DNA of 64,000 nt from JBBATK01 sp046297095. Its GTDB lineage: Bacteria > Bacteroidota > Ignavibacteria > Kapaibacteriales > NICIL-2. The position numbers were made by a program, and so were the translations under genes. Below the pieces are notes generated by a model, which searched no databases, was not told the origin of the DNA, and worked only from the letters and a program-made list of their open reading frames with translations. Positions 1 to 9,084 of the stretch are shown in pieces. The number at the start of each line of letters is the position of its first letter. The stretch's first letter is position 1. The stretch spans positions 38,906-102,905 of the forward strand of contig JBKCNS010000031.1 in the NCBI GenBank assembly GCA_046297095.1. Reading direction: 5' to 3'.

Positions 1-1277
1 CAGCCACACGTGAAGCAGCGAGCACCGGCAAACTCTCGGTTCCCGGCATCCGCGGGTACAAAGCGCCGGATCGTTATACTTTCGTAATCGAGCTTGAAAA
101 ACCCTTCGGTCCCTTCGAGTATATGGTGGCGTTGAACTCTGCAGGCATTGTTCCGCGGGAAGCTGTTGAGTATTACAACGACGAGTTTTTCAAACATCCG
201 GTGGGAAGTGGTCCATTCAAGTTCGACCACTGGACGCCGGACATCGAGTGCGCGTTGGCTCGTAATCCTAAGTACTGGGCTAAGGATGCGTGGGGCAATA
301 CTCTACCCTATCTTGATGGAGTTGTGACATCGTTTATCAAGGACGACAAAATTCAACTGCTGGAATTCCGCGAAGGCAATCTGGAAGAGTCGTACAGAAT
401 TCCCACAGAGTTCTTTCCGTCCATCGTTGATCAAAACAAGAAACTACGCCCGGCCTTTCAGCGCTTTACCTTGAATAGGGTTACTGCATTGAGCTCGCAG
501 TATTATGGTATGCTCACGGTTAGCGAGGCCTTCAAGGATGCCCGTGTTCGCAAGGCCTTTAGCCTTGCAATAGACCGAACCCGCATCATTGCCTTTGTGC
601 TAAAGGGTCAGGCCGCTGCGCCTGCCGTACACGGACTTGTACCGCCGTCGATGCCGGGGTACGAAAGCAACAAAGTTCAGGGTTATGATTACGATGTGAT
701 AAAAGCGCGTGAGTTTTTGGCGCAGGCCGGATATCCGGGTGGCAAGGGGTTCCCAACGGTGACACTGCAACTCAACTCGGGTGGCGGCCGCAACACGTTG
801 ATTGCCGAAGCGGTGCAAACAATGCTGATCGAGAATCTTGGTGTGGATTGCAAGCTTAAAATCGTTGAGTTTGCAAAGCACCTGGATGCCATCGATCATG
901 GCAAGGCTGAGTTTTACCGGCTTGGTTGGGTGGCCGACTATCCCGATCCTGAGTCGTTTCTTAGTCTGTTCTATGGCAAGGTGGTGCCGGAGTCTTTTGA
1001 TGAACCATCGCCGCAGAATGGATCGCGATATCGGAGCCCTGCATTCGATGCGTTGTTCGAGAAAGCCCGATCCACGCCCGATCGCAACACTCGTAATGCC
1101 CTCTTTAGGGAAGCCGAACAAATTGCAATGAATGATGCGCCGTTGCTCTTAACCTTCTACGATGAGGACTATCGCCTGGTGCAGCCCTATGTTACGGGAC
1201 TTCGCAATAATGCAATGGATAAGCGGTCGTACAACGGCGTATGGTACAATCCCGCTAGGATGCAGGAGCAAGACTAA
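1..1277 (+). CDS. Extracellular solute-binding protein, family 5 (peptide/oligopeptide ABC transporter), 5' truncated
   Basis: The reading frame is already open at the left edge of the window (first full codon at base 3), so the N-terminus and signal peptide lie outside. About 424 residues are visible. The sequence matches the SBP_bac_5 family (DppA/OppA type): an early NPKYW motif in the FxxxHW...ARNPKYW context, then LPYLDGV, and a C-terminal half with the usual R(K/R)AFSLAIDR segment and a NDAPLLLTFY region near the end. Such proteins capture peptides or other small solutes in the periplasm and deliver them to an ABC permease. No permease gene follows; the next genes run on the opposite strand. 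Substrate cannot be assigned. Confidence is high for the family and low for the ligand. Confidence 0.88.
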   Translation, partial: ATREAASTGKLSVPGIRGYKAPDRYTFVIELEKPFGPFEYMVALNSAGIVPREAVEYYNDEFFKHPVGSGPFKFDHWTPDIECALARNPKYWAKDAWGNTLPYLDGVVTSFIKDDKIQLLEFREGNLEESYRIPTEFFPSIVDQNKKLRPAFQRFTLNRVTALSSQYYGMLTVSEAFKDARVRKAFSLAIDRTRIIAFVLKGQAAAPAVHGLVPPSMPGYESNKVQGYDYDVIKAREFLAQAGYPGGKGFPTVTLQLNSGGGRNTLIAEAVQTMLIENLGVDCKLKIVEFAKHLDAIDHGKAEFYRLGWVADYPDPESFLSLFYGKVVPESFDEPSPQNGSRYRSPAFDALFEKARSTPDRNTRNALFREAEQIAMNDAPLLLTFYDEDYRLVQPYVTGLRNNAMDKRSYNGVWYNPARMQEQD

Positions 1278-1316
1278 GGAGTAACGTGGCAGAGTGCAGT
1301 GAGACTGCGAAGAATC

Positions 1317-2177
1317 TTAGAATATCGCCACAAGGAGTACGCCCAATACAGCCGCTGCTCCAAGCCAAAGGCCAATGGTGGCGCGCACTGCAACAGATCC
1401 GTCGATTTCGGATATTCTGCGTTCCAGCGACTGCGTTTCGATCTTCACTCTGTCTATGCGCTGCTTCAGAATACCATCGTTTGTGATGGCATCGAAACCG
1501 CTCTTGATTTTGTTATCAACGTCGCCCAGTGTTTTGCGAATGGTGTCGTTGAGCTTACGATCTGCAGAGTCTATGGTTTCATTCAGCGTACGGTTCGCCA
1601 TGTCCACCAGGTGCTTGATATCCGATACTTTATTCTTGAAACGCCCTAAGTCGTCGCTCAGAGCAGTGAACTCGTATTGATGCAAGTCTTGAATTTTCAA
1701 AAGCCGGGCGTCGAAACCTTCAATAGCAGCATCGATAGCTTGGAGCTTTGCTGACAGGCGACGCTCGAATTCCAGAAACTGATTTGCGGTCTCTTTTTGA
1801 ACATACGTGCGAATGGAGTGGATCACCGTATCCATTTCGATGGTGCGCTCGTAGAATGTTGCGCGTAGCTCAATGAGTGCGTCACGCAGCTCCCTGATGC
1901 TGTCGATGTCGGCATACACGCTGCGCACGAACATCATATCGTCCGAGAGTCTCTTCAAGCCGGACTCGATCATCGTGCGATTCACCTCGAGCTCGTCGGC
2001 AGATTGCAACTTAAAATCTTTCAGAGATGTTTGCATGTCTAAACGCAGAGCATCAAGCTCTACGGTGCGTCTGCGCACATTCAAAAACAAGTCGGCATAT
2101 TCGTCGGCCTGATTACTCACACGATCGCATAGCTCTACAAGCTCTTTACTCAATCCTGACTGTGGCTGCATGCTCAA
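1317..2177 (-). CDS. Unknown coiled-coil protein with a C-terminal membrane anchor
   Basis: A 286-residue protein I do not recognise. Almost all of it is charged and helical (many Glu, Lys, Arg, Asp with heptad-like leucines), so it is probably a long coiled coil. A single hydrophobic segment (GLWLGAAAVLGVLLVAIF) forms the very C-terminus, giving a tail-anchored layout with the coiled coil on one side of the membrane. No signal peptide is visible. The start overlaps the end of the 97-residue gene upstream by 32 bases, so the two are probably translationally coupled. A second ATG two codons in (2171) is an alternative start. The overall shape recalls membrane-anchored scaffolding or chemotaxis-linker coiled coils, but no catalytic motif is visible and no function is proposed. 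Confidence 0.7.
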   Translation of the reverse strand: MSMQPQSGLSKELVELCDRVSNQADEYADLFLNVRRRTVELDALRLDMQTSLKDFKLQSADELEVNRTMIESGLKRLSDDMMFVRSVYADIDSIRELRDALIELRATFYERTIEMDTVIHSIRTYVQKETANQFLEFERRLSAKLQAIDAAIEGFDARLLKIQDLHQYEFTALSDDLGRFKNKVSDIKHLVDMANRTLNETIDSADRKLNDTIRKTLGDVDNKIKSGFDAITNDGILKQRIDRVKIETQSLERRISEIDGSVAVRATIGLWLGAAAVLGVLLVAIF

Positions 2178-2439
2178 GTTTCTCCGTAAATTTTCGTAAG
2201 GCCTGCCCGAGGTCGTAGATAAACTCTTCTTCTACACTCGAACCATAAAGTTCTTTGTTGTCGATTAATAGTCGCAACATCTCCCGATGAAACTCCTGAT
2301 TCGATCTAAAGTCGTCTTCCATGTACGCCAGCAGGAAATCATACAACGACCCCATCTCCGCAAGCTCTTTGTAATAGCTGTGGGGATGTCTGCTCACGCT
2401 CAGCGGAGTGCCGGCCGTTCTTAGGTTCGGACTGTTCAT
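2146..2439 (-). CDS. Unknown small acidic helical protein
   Basis: A 97-residue soluble protein with no signal peptide or membrane segment. The middle is rich in aromatic and acidic residues (YDFLLAYMEDDF, then EEEFIYDLGQALRKF) and looks alpha-helical. I do not recognise a family. It overlaps the next leftward gene (coiled-coil, tail-anchored) by 32 bases, so the two probably form one transcription unit and may be partners. It is divergent from the rel gene; the roughly 225-base shared spacer contains a 9-bp inverted repeat. Support for it being real: an uninterrupted frame, coupling to the downstream gene, and a normal amino-acid composition. Confidence 0.6.
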   Translation of the reverse strand: MNSPNLRTAGTPLSVSRHPHSYYKELAEMGSLYDFLLAYMEDDFRSNQEFHREMLRLLIDNKELYGSSVEEEFIYDLGQALRKFTEKLEHAATVRIE

Positions 2440-2476
2440 GATAGTGAGAGCCGAAAGTCATGGTTCGAAGAGTACA

Positions 2477-2523
2477 CTGCCAAAGATTATCGGCCATATA
2501 TGCTTCTCTCTTGACTTTGGCAG
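2477..2523. promoter_or_regulatory. 9-bp perfect inverted repeat in a divergent promoter region
   Basis: CTGCCAAAG at 2477-2485 is repeated inverted as CTTTGGCAG at 2515-2523, separated by 29 bases. It lies between the unknown 97-residue gene (leftward) and rel (rightward). It could be an operator for one or both genes or a long-loop hairpin in the rel leader. There is no direct evidence for either. Confidence 0.35.
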
Positions 2524-2665
2524 CGGATTTTGTGAACTTGCACGGACTTGACGCTTCGAAGCCGCTCGCTGCGGCCTTTTGGGCATGCTTTTGAAAAGAG
2601 GAATCGAGCCTTTCCCTAACCATGAGATACGCACAAACGTGAACCTTCGTCAATTTTTTACAGGT

Positions 2666-4900
2666 ATGGCATCTACTCCGGAAAAAACTCCGGAGGTGGG
2701 AGTTAATCCCGAAGCCGATCTGCGCCTGCTGTTGAAGGAATGTTCAACGTATATGGGTTCGTATTCGGAAGCGATGATCTCTAAAGCGTTTCGCTTATGC
2801 GCGGACGCACACAAGAATGATGTTCGTGCCAGTGGCGAGCCATATTACACACACCCATTGGCGGTGGCACGTATTGTGATTCGCGAGATACGCTTGGATG
2901 ATGTAAGCGTTGCCGCTGCTCTGCTTCACGATGTTGTAGAAGATACCAGCTACAGTCTGGACGACATTCGCGCTGAGTTCGGTAGCTCCGTCGCTGAAAT
3001 CGTTGATGGTGTAACGAAGATCTCCGGCATTTTTAAAAGCGCGGAAATCAAACAGGCAGAGAACTACCGCAAGCTTTTGTTGTCGTTGGTAAAAGATGTG
3101 CGTGTGATTCTGATCAAGTTTGCCGATCGCCTGCACAACATGCGCACGGTGTCGTACTTGTCCGAAGAAAAGCGCAAGCGAATGGCAAAAGAAACTCTGG
3201 ACATCTATGCGCCCTTTGCCCACCGCTTTGGCATGGCGAACATTAAATGGGAGCTGGAGGATCTGGCATTCAAGGCTCTACAGCCGGAAGAGTATGAGCA
3301 CCTTCGCAAGGAAGCGAGTGACCTTCGTGACGACAGAGAAGAGTATATCACAAAGTTCATCGAGCCCATCAAGAAACGCTTGGACGCCGAGTCGTTTCGC
3401 TACGAAATCAGCGGGCGGCCGAAACACATATTCTCCATCTACAACAAGATGGTTCGGCAGAACAAGGAAATGAGCAAGCTCTACGATTTGCTCGCTGTGC
3501 GCATCATCCTTGAATCGAACGAGAACAAAGACTGCTTTACCGCATACGGTATCGTGGCAGATGTGTACGAGCCTATTCCGGAGCGATTCAAAAACTTCAT
3601 TTCGCGCCCGAAGAAAAACTCCTATCAGTCCTTACATACCACCGTAATCGGACCCGACGGACTTCGCGTAGAGGTACAGATACGGACACGGGCCATGCAC
3701 GAGATTGCCGAGAAAGGTATCGCCGCGCACTTTCAGTACAAAGAAAATCAAGGAAGCGGCCAGGTGGCTTCGTGGTGGAATGATAAGGAACTGGAAGAAT
3801 GGGCGCAGTGGGTGCGCGACATTTTTGATAATGCCGGTGACGAAGCTCCCGAGCAGCTGCTTGAGTCCTTCAAGCTGAATTTGTATCAGGACGAAGTGTA
3901 CATCTATACGCCGAACAATGACCTTCGCATTCTGCCGAAGGGTGCAACGCCAATAGACTTTGCTTTCGATATCCATTCCCGCATCGGATATCATTGCATT
4001 GGCGCTAAGGCCAACGGAAAAATTGTTCCTCTTGATTACGTTCTAAAAAACGGCGAGCAAGTAGAGATTCTTACATCAAAGAATCAACAGCCCACCCGCG
4101 ATTGGGAAAAGCTTTGCATCACACACAAAGCGAAGTCGCAGATTCGAAAGTTTCTTAACGAAGAGAAGCGCGTGAAACAACGCGAAGGCAAGGAGATCTG
4201 GGAAAAGAAAATCAAGAAAGCCGGCCTGCATATCAACAATGATACACTGGAGCGTGTGCTCCACGGAATGCGCTTCGACAACGCGCAGGAGTTGATGTAT
4301 CAAATAGGTTTGGGCACCATCAATCCGGAGGATGTGATACCGGAGATCATTCGACGACTTCAGCCGTCCTCTGCTCACACCACGGCAGAGGCTTCTCCAA
4401 AGCCCGTCGTCAAAAACTTTGCTGATGTTGCCCGCGACACCGCGGAAGGCGTGCAGCTTCAAGACGGCAGTGATACACGTCATATTCTGCATCACTTTGC
4501 ATCCTGTTGTAATCCCGTGCCCGGTGATGAGATCGTGGGTCATGTAACTGTTGGCAGTGGTATCAAAGTGCACAGGAGGTCGTGCGTCAACGTTCGCGAT
4601 CATATCTCCAAAAACTCTCAGCGATATCTGGAGATGAGTTGGTCGTCGTTGCAAGGCGGGACGTTTATTGTGGGCGCTCGTATCACGGGCGATGATCGCG
4701 CAGGTATGCTAAACGACATCACCAATGCCATTGTTCAATACGAGAACACCAACATTCGCAGCGTGAACATTGATGCATTCGGATCTGAGTTCGAGGGCGT
4801 AGTTACGCTATACGTAAAGAATCTGGACCACTTGCAGGCTATAGTGGATCGTCTTAAAGGTATTCGAGGTGTGAAGAGCGCAGGCAGGTACGAAGGCTAA
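2666..4900 (+). CDS. rel: Bifunctional (p)ppGpp synthetase/hydrolase (RelA/SpoT family)
   Basis: Makes and degrades the alarmone (p)ppGpp. With the start at 2666 the protein has 744 residues, the usual length for long Rel proteins. Domains in order: HD hydrolase with intact metal site (HPLAVA near 63, HDVVED near 88-93, FADRLHNMRT near 152); synthetase near 245-365 (RPKHIFSIYNK, SYQSLHTTV, EVQIRT); TGS near 409-471; a zinc-finger-like segment (FASCCNPVPGDEI); and a C-terminal ACT domain. Both catalytic halves keep their key residues, so it should be bifunctional. The frame stays open upstream to a TTG at 2579, but those 29 residues look noncoding, and the ATG at 2666 gives the normal N-terminus. 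It stands alone, divergent from the unknown gene pair on its left. Confidence 0.95.
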   Translation: MASTPEKTPEVGVNPEADLRLLLKECSTYMGSYSEAMISKAFRLCADAHKNDVRASGEPYYTHPLAVARIVIREIRLDDVSVAAALLHDVVEDTSYSLDDIRAEFGSSVAEIVDGVTKISGIFKSAEIKQAENYRKLLLSLVKDVRVILIKFADRLHNMRTVSYLSEEKRKRMAKETLDIYAPFAHRFGMANIKWELEDLAFKALQPEEYEHLRKEASDLRDDREEYITKFIEPIKKRLDAESFRYEISGRPKHIFSIYNKMVRQNKEMSKLYDLLAVRIILESNENKDCFTAYGIVADVYEPIPERFKNFISRPKKNSYQSLHTTVIGPDGLRVEVQIRTRAMHEIAEKGIAAHFQYKENQGSGQVASWWNDKELEEWAQWVRDIFDNAGDEAPEQLLESFKLNLYQDEVYIYTPNNDLRILPKGATPIDFAFDIHSRIGYHCIGAKANGKIVPLDYVLKNGEQVEILTSKNQQPTRDWEKLCITHKAKSQIRKFLNEEKRVKQREGKEIWEKKIKKAGLHINNDTLERVLHGMRFDNAQELMYQIGLGTINPEDVIPEIIRRLQPSSAHTTAEASPKPVVKNFADVARDTAEGVQLQDGSDTRHILHHFASCCNPVPGDEIVGHVTVGSGIKVHRRSCVNVRDHISKNSQRYLEMSWSSLQGGTFIVGARITGDDRAGMLNDITNAIVQYENTNIRSVNIDAFGSEFEGVVTLYVKNLDHLQAIVDRLKGIRGVKSAGRYEG

Positions 4901-4927
4901 GATGAACTGTTTCCGCAGAGTACAGAG

Positions 4928-5698
4928 TTACCGCACTACCGTCCACTCGCGTGAGAAACTTCGCTGAAAAAGCGAGGCACCTACCCAGTTCATAAACCAA
5001 CTCCACAGTATGGGCACATATCCGTGCCTGCGGTAGCGCCGCGGGGACTCGTACACCAAGAGTTCATTGGCAATGGCAACGGTATTATTGCGAGCTATGC
5101 GAGCAATAAAATCGAAATCCTCACCGGCCGCCAAGCGAGCATTGTAGCCACCTACAGCCAAAAAAGTTTCTCGCTTTACTATCTGGCATTCTCCCCTTCC
5201 CACGCCAAAGTTCATGAGCGTAAGAACCTTGAGCACCGTGTTGAAGAAGGAATGAAACAGCACATCGCTCCACTTGCGCTCGTTGGGTAACACCTCTACC
5301 GGACAGGCCATCACAGCATGCCGCGCGTACTTACCTTTGGTGCCGGACCACTCTTCCACGAAATCAAAAAACACGGTGGGAAGAGCCGGGAACGAATCGC
5401 CGTTGAGAAACACAAACGTGCTGCTGCTCGCAAACTCTGCTCCCCTGTTTCGGCCCTCTGCTATGGTTTGGCGACGCGGCTCTGTGTGAACCACCACTAC
5501 ATCGGCATACTCCTTTGCGATGGCAACAGTGGCATCGGTGCTGCCACCATCGCTAACGATAAGCTCCAGCCGGTAGCGCTCACGTAACTCGGGCGTGAAT
5601 AGAGACAGTGATTGTGCCAGTATCTTCTCCTCCTGCAACACCGGAACTACAACACTAATGCGCGGCTTATCAGCGCGCGCGGAATCTCTGCGCCACAC
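4928..5698 (-). CDS. Family 2 glycosyltransferase
   Basis: A 256-residue GT-A fold glycosyltransferase. The N-terminal half has the family 2 pattern: VVVPVLQEEKIL, then VSDGGSTDAT, GRNRGAEFA, and FLNGDS in the place of the metal-binding DxD. It is short and compact, like the TIGR04283-type enzymes that use a nucleotide sugar to modify a lipid or small acceptor. Near the C-terminus a hydrophobic aromatic stretch (ILWSWFMNWVGASLF) may sit at the membrane. Neighbours do not identify the acceptor. The stop lies 27 bases from the convergent rel stop, with no clear terminator between them. Confidence is high for the family; donor and acceptor are unknown. Confidence 0.85.
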   Translation of the reverse strand: MWRRDSARADKPRISVVVPVLQEEKILAQSLSLFTPELRERYRLELIVSDGGSTDATVAIAKEYADVVVVHTEPRRQTIAEGRNRGAEFASSSTFVFLNGDSFPALPTVFFDFVEEWSGTKGKYARHAVMACPVEVLPNERKWSDVLFHSFFNTVLKVLTLMNFGVGRGECQIVKRETFLAVGGYNARLAAGEDFDFIARIARNNTVAIANELLVYESPRRYRRHGYVPILWSWFMNWVGASLFQRSFSREWTVVR

Positions 5699-5769
5699 GT
5701 GTAGAGCGTTCGTAGATATTGAAGCGGTATCGTTAGAAGTTAAGTTCAGCCCGGTTCAGTTCAATCAAA

Positions 5770-6948
5770 TTAAAAAGTCACTCCCGCCACTCGAAGCTTG
5801 AAGGGATAGAGAAGATTGAAGCGCGTCATTCCTGATGCGCCAAACTCTATGGATGGCGAGGGCAGTTTTACAAAGTTCAGTGTCTGCTTGCACCAATTGA
5901 GCACATCACCCACCGTACCGCCAACGGTGTTGCGAAAATCCGGCAGTAACTCCGGCAGATCATAATCCAAGGCCAGAATAAATTTTGCGTCAGCGGCCGG
6001 AGTGTCCAGGCCGCGTGCAGCATATCCTGCCGCAATGTTCAGCCACCGAGGCCACCATTGCTGAGCTGTTTGGGGCAACAAGTTGAACACCTTGCATGAT
6101 AGATAGAATGTACTCGAGGAGTAGTCATCAATAAAGGTCAGACCTTCGGCACGAGCCGACTCACCAATCCATGATGCAGGCGTGTAAATCCATTTCACAC
6201 TGAAGTTCTGAAGAAAGGGTACGTAGTATTGGCTAAGAAAAAAGGCTGCGCCGGCAGCATTTGCGTACATGTCGGAAGGGCTGAATCCCCAATTGCTGCC
6301 GTATCCGTCTTCGATCTCCACATAGGTTTGATATACCATACCCATGAGTGTGCCCCACACGTGTGCAGACTCCACCGATAATCCCGATGCCTGCAACACC
6401 TCTGTAGAGTAATAGCACATGAGTGCACTTCCGAACACGTGACCAAACTTGTCTACTCCCTTTGCATAGCTCCCGTCTTCTATCACGGTGAATACCGGCG
6501 AGCGCTGCTGCCAGAAGGTCTGCATTTGATACACATGTAAACCTATCATGATGCCCGCATACATTCCGCCCGTTGCAGCCAACGTAAAGGGCTTGATATT
6601 ACTTACCCTCAGTAGCGGAGAGCCGTCGATAGTATATCGTGGACGTCCCGCAAACAAAAACTCGTCATGTTCTTCGAACAAACTTGTATCGGTCAGAACC
6701 GCAGACTGCACACTCGCTTCACGATGTTGAGCATGATGTTCGGCATCAGGTAGGAAGAAGCCTAAAGCAAAGTGATCGGAATACTCCAAGGCTTCGCCCC
6801 GAAATGCTCCAACGGAAACACTGCGAAGAGCCAGCGACACATACTCCGCTCCATCATTGTTCTCCGGGCACGCCACCTCCCGTGCTCTGATCGGCTGCAT
6901 CAGCACAAGTATACCCAGCACACATATAGTCGCGCTAAATCGGATCAC
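5770..6948 (-). CDS. DUF2279-like envelope protein
   Basis: A 392-residue protein with an N-terminal hydrophobic signal (LGILVLMQPIRA). The central part carries the pattern I associate with the DUF2279 family of predicted periplasmic or membrane proteins: a DKFGHVFGS motif followed by a long helical segment with FSPSDMYANAAGAAFF. That family has no established biochemical role. The last 100 residues look like beta strands (sequence ends LLYPFKLRVAGVTF), which might be outer-membrane associated. The ATG overlaps the stop of the AtuA-like gene by four bases (ATGA), so the two are almost certainly co-translated, although no functional link is known. The family assignment rests on memory of the motif and is moderate. 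Confidence 0.65.
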   Translation of the reverse strand: MIRFSATICVLGILVLMQPIRAREVACPENNDGAEYVSLALRSVSVGAFRGEALEYSDHFALGFFLPDAEHHAQHREASVQSAVLTDTSLFEEHDEFLFAGRPRYTIDGSPLLRVSNIKPFTLAATGGMYAGIMIGLHVYQMQTFWQQRSPVFTVIEDGSYAKGVDKFGHVFGSALMCYYSTEVLQASGLSVESAHVWGTLMGMVYQTYVEIEDGYGSNWGFSPSDMYANAAGAAFFLSQYYVPFLQNFSVKWIYTPASWIGESARAEGLTFIDDYSSSTFYLSCKVFNLLPQTAQQWWPRWLNIAAGYAARGLDTPAADAKFILALDYDLPELLPDFRNTVGGTVGDVLNWCKQTLNFVKLPSPSIEFGASGMTRFNLLYPFKLRVAGVTF

Positions 6949-8306
6949 GAAATCTCGGTAACACTCACGTGGTAATCCACCACCGACTTATCAATCAGTG
7001 CGGGGAAATATGCTACAACGTCGCTGGGTTTGGGCCTGCCGCCCGCAAATCCGGTAACGCCCGGAGGTCCGGTAAGAATAAGAGGCGCGATTTCTTTTCC
7101 GAATCGCTCCACACTGTTCTTGTCCTTCGAACGAACTCCGATGCGCATCATTACTTCGTTTGGCTCTATAGCCGCGGCAATGGGACCATGACATGCGTTC
7201 ATTCCAACGAACTCGGTTCTGATTTCATCGAACTGCAAGCCCAACGAATGCAGTCGCTCGCGCAAGATGCGATCTCCGGCCTGCGCGCGCACGAAGGCTT
7301 CCGGCGCAGAGTACGTAAGAGAACCGAATGCAACGTAGCCATCGTCGTAACTGGCTGATACTTTATAGAAGGGTGTAGCGGGCTTGCCCTTCACTCCGAA
7401 CACACGCACACGATTGTTGCCTTCATCGCGAATCTGAATGGAACTGAAGTCTGCAACGCAATCAGGCGTGATGTACTGCGTGGGATCACCAATCTCGTAG
7501 AGCAACTGTTCGCTTACGGTCTCGCGCGTTACAGCGCCGCCGGTGTTCTCGTGCTTTGTTACTACAAAGCTGCCGTCCGGAAATGCTTCGATGATGGGGA
7601 AACCGATATTCGCCATATCGGGAAGGGATTTCCAATCACCCAAAAAGTTTCCGCCGCTGGCTTGAGCGCCACACTCGTTGATGTGGCCTGCCACTGTGCC
7701 GGCAGCAAGTTTATCCCAATCATCCATGCTCCAGCCGAACTCATGAATCATCGGAGCAAGGGTCAGTCCGGTATCGGTTACTCTACCGGTGATCACTATG
7801 TGCGCGCCTTGGCGCAATGCCTCCACCACGGGAGCAGCTCCCAGATATACGTTGGCGCTGAGAAGCTTCTCCTTCACGTTAGCAATGGGCGTACCGTCTT
7901 CCATGTGCAGCATTTTATGACCGCCCGCAATAAGCTCATCCAACCGCGGAAGAATATTATCACCGCTCACCACGCCAACGCGCAATCCTTTTACACCATG
8001 CTTTCGTGCTACCTCGAACACCGCATCACGTGCGGCTTCGGGATTAACACCGCCGCCGTTGCTGATCATGCGAATGTTTCTTTCCACCAGGTATGGCAGA
8101 ATCTCGTCCACTGTGGAGATTAAATCGCGGGCATACCCCAGAGCCGGGTTGCGCATTTTTTGTTTCTGCACTATCGACATCGTTACCTCGGCCAGGTAAT
8201 CCAGCATCAGGTAATCTACCGGGCCCTTACTTACTTGGGCCAGCGGCGCGCTGAGCAGATCTCCCCAAAAACCTTGTCCCGATGCAATTCGAATTGACTC
8301 TCTCAT
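6945..8306 (-). CDS. AtuA-family (DUF1446) protein, acyclic terpene utilisation-like
   Basis: A 453-residue protein matching the DUF1446/AtuA family throughout: IRIASGQGFWGDL at the N-terminus, VDYLMLDYLAEVTMS, ISNGGGVNP, ITGRVTDTGLTLAPM and NECGAQASGG. Members occur in the Pseudomonas acyclic terpene (citronellol/geraniol) catabolic cluster and, more widely, beside acyl-CoA metabolism genes. The exact reaction is not established. No terpene genes are adjacent here. The four-base overlap with the DUF2279-like gene downstream suggests an operon of two. The start is well placed because family members begin a few residues before this motif. The family call is firm; the metabolic role is open. 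Confidence 0.85.
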   Translation of the reverse strand: MRESIRIASGQGFWGDLLSAPLAQVSKGPVDYLMLDYLAEVTMSIVQKQKMRNPALGYARDLISTVDEILPYLVERNIRMISNGGGVNPEAARDAVFEVARKHGVKGLRVGVVSGDNILPRLDELIAGGHKMLHMEDGTPIANVKEKLLSANVYLGAAPVVEALRQGAHIVITGRVTDTGLTLAPMIHEFGWSMDDWDKLAAGTVAGHINECGAQASGGNFLGDWKSLPDMANIGFPIIEAFPDGSFVVTKHENTGGAVTRETVSEQLLYEIGDPTQYITPDCVADFSSIQIRDEGNNRVRVFGVKGKPATPFYKVSASYDDGYVAFGSLTYSAPEAFVRAQAGDRILRERLHSLGLQFDEIRTEFVGMNACHGPIAAAIEPNEVMMRIGVRSKDKNSVERFGKEIAPLILTGPPGVTGFAGGRPKPSDVVAYFPALIDKSVVDYHVSVTEIS

Positions 8307-8332
8307 GGTTCACAACTCCCGGTTCACATCTA

Positions 8333-8938
8333 TTATGACAAATCATCCAACGGAATATCACCCGTGACAATGCTTAAACCCACCGAGTCTCGCAGATGCG
8401 AAATAATGCGAGACAAACCGTGGGGACCTACAAAACATGGAGCTAGGTCCATACCTTCGGTATCGGTAAACACAATCTTAAACCACCAGAACTCGCGCTC
8501 CACTTTGACCACGGGAAGAATGGCATCGAAACTCACGGCATACATTTTTTCGGTGAGCATTCGCCGAATCAAAACACCTCCGGTGCAAACCAAGGTGCGC
8601 TGGCCGCGGGCTCTGATAACCAACTGAATCATATTCACCACCAACACCTGCGGAATCACAAAGAACACCAAGCCAGGCGCTGCACGATTTACCTCTTCGT
8701 GGTAGACATCAGTTTGTAGAACGAGTAACAGAACGAAAATACTGAAAAAGAATGCCAGACATCCGAGACCGAAGTACATCCTGGGATCGATAAAGGAAAA
8801 GAGCTCTTCGCCGATTCGAACTTCCCGCACTCGCAGGCGATCTACGATGGTTCTGTAGTATAAAGCACCAAAACCAATGCACGCATAGGTGAAGGTGACG
8901 TAGGCAGCACTTACAAAAAATTGAAACGGTGTAGGCAC
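8333..8938 (-). CDS. Unknown two-TM membrane protein
   Basis: About 201 residues from a GTG at 8938. The frame remains open to 9106, but that part would overlap the start of rodZ and has a Cys/Thr/Asn-rich noncoding look. The protein begins with a hydrophobic helix (FFVSAAYVTFTYACIGFGALYY), then a second long one (MYFGLGCLAFFFSIFVLLLVL) and a third weak one (LVFFVIPQVLVV). The cytoplasmic-looking C-terminal half is a beta-rich segment (CTGGVLIRRM...WWFKIVFTD) that may be a PH-like module. I do not recognise a family. It is divergent from rodZ and downstream of nothing obvious. The start is uncertain because no good ribosome site is seen. Confidence 0.55.
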   Translation of the reverse strand: MPTPFQFFVSAAYVTFTYACIGFGALYYRTIVDRLRVREVRIGEELFSFIDPRMYFGLGCLAFFFSIFVLLLVLQTDVYHEEVNRAAPGLVFFVIPQVLVVNMIQLVIRARGQRTLVCTGGVLIRRMLTEKMYAVSFDAILPVVKVEREFWWFKIVFTDTEGMDLAPCFVGPHGLSRIISHLRDSVGLSIVTGDIPLDDLS

Positions 8939-9084
8939 GGTTTGACAGGTGTTACGTGAGCTGTTTGTTACGCAGATTGTTGAGCAGTTTAGCCGGCCCC
9001 TTGGTGAAATGTCTTTGACACTCTGCAAAATTGTAATAATTTTCCCCGCACTCAGCGCGAATAAGCAGCAATAGTTCGTCGCAC

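Noticed and set aside
2579..2665. Upstream TTG start for rel (adds 29 residues)
   Set aside because: The extra residues are not conserved-looking and overlap the leader hairpin; ATG at 2666 is preferred, though not proven.
7551..8123. 190-residue open frame opposite the AtuA-like gene
   Set aside because: No motif; antisense to a conserved family protein.
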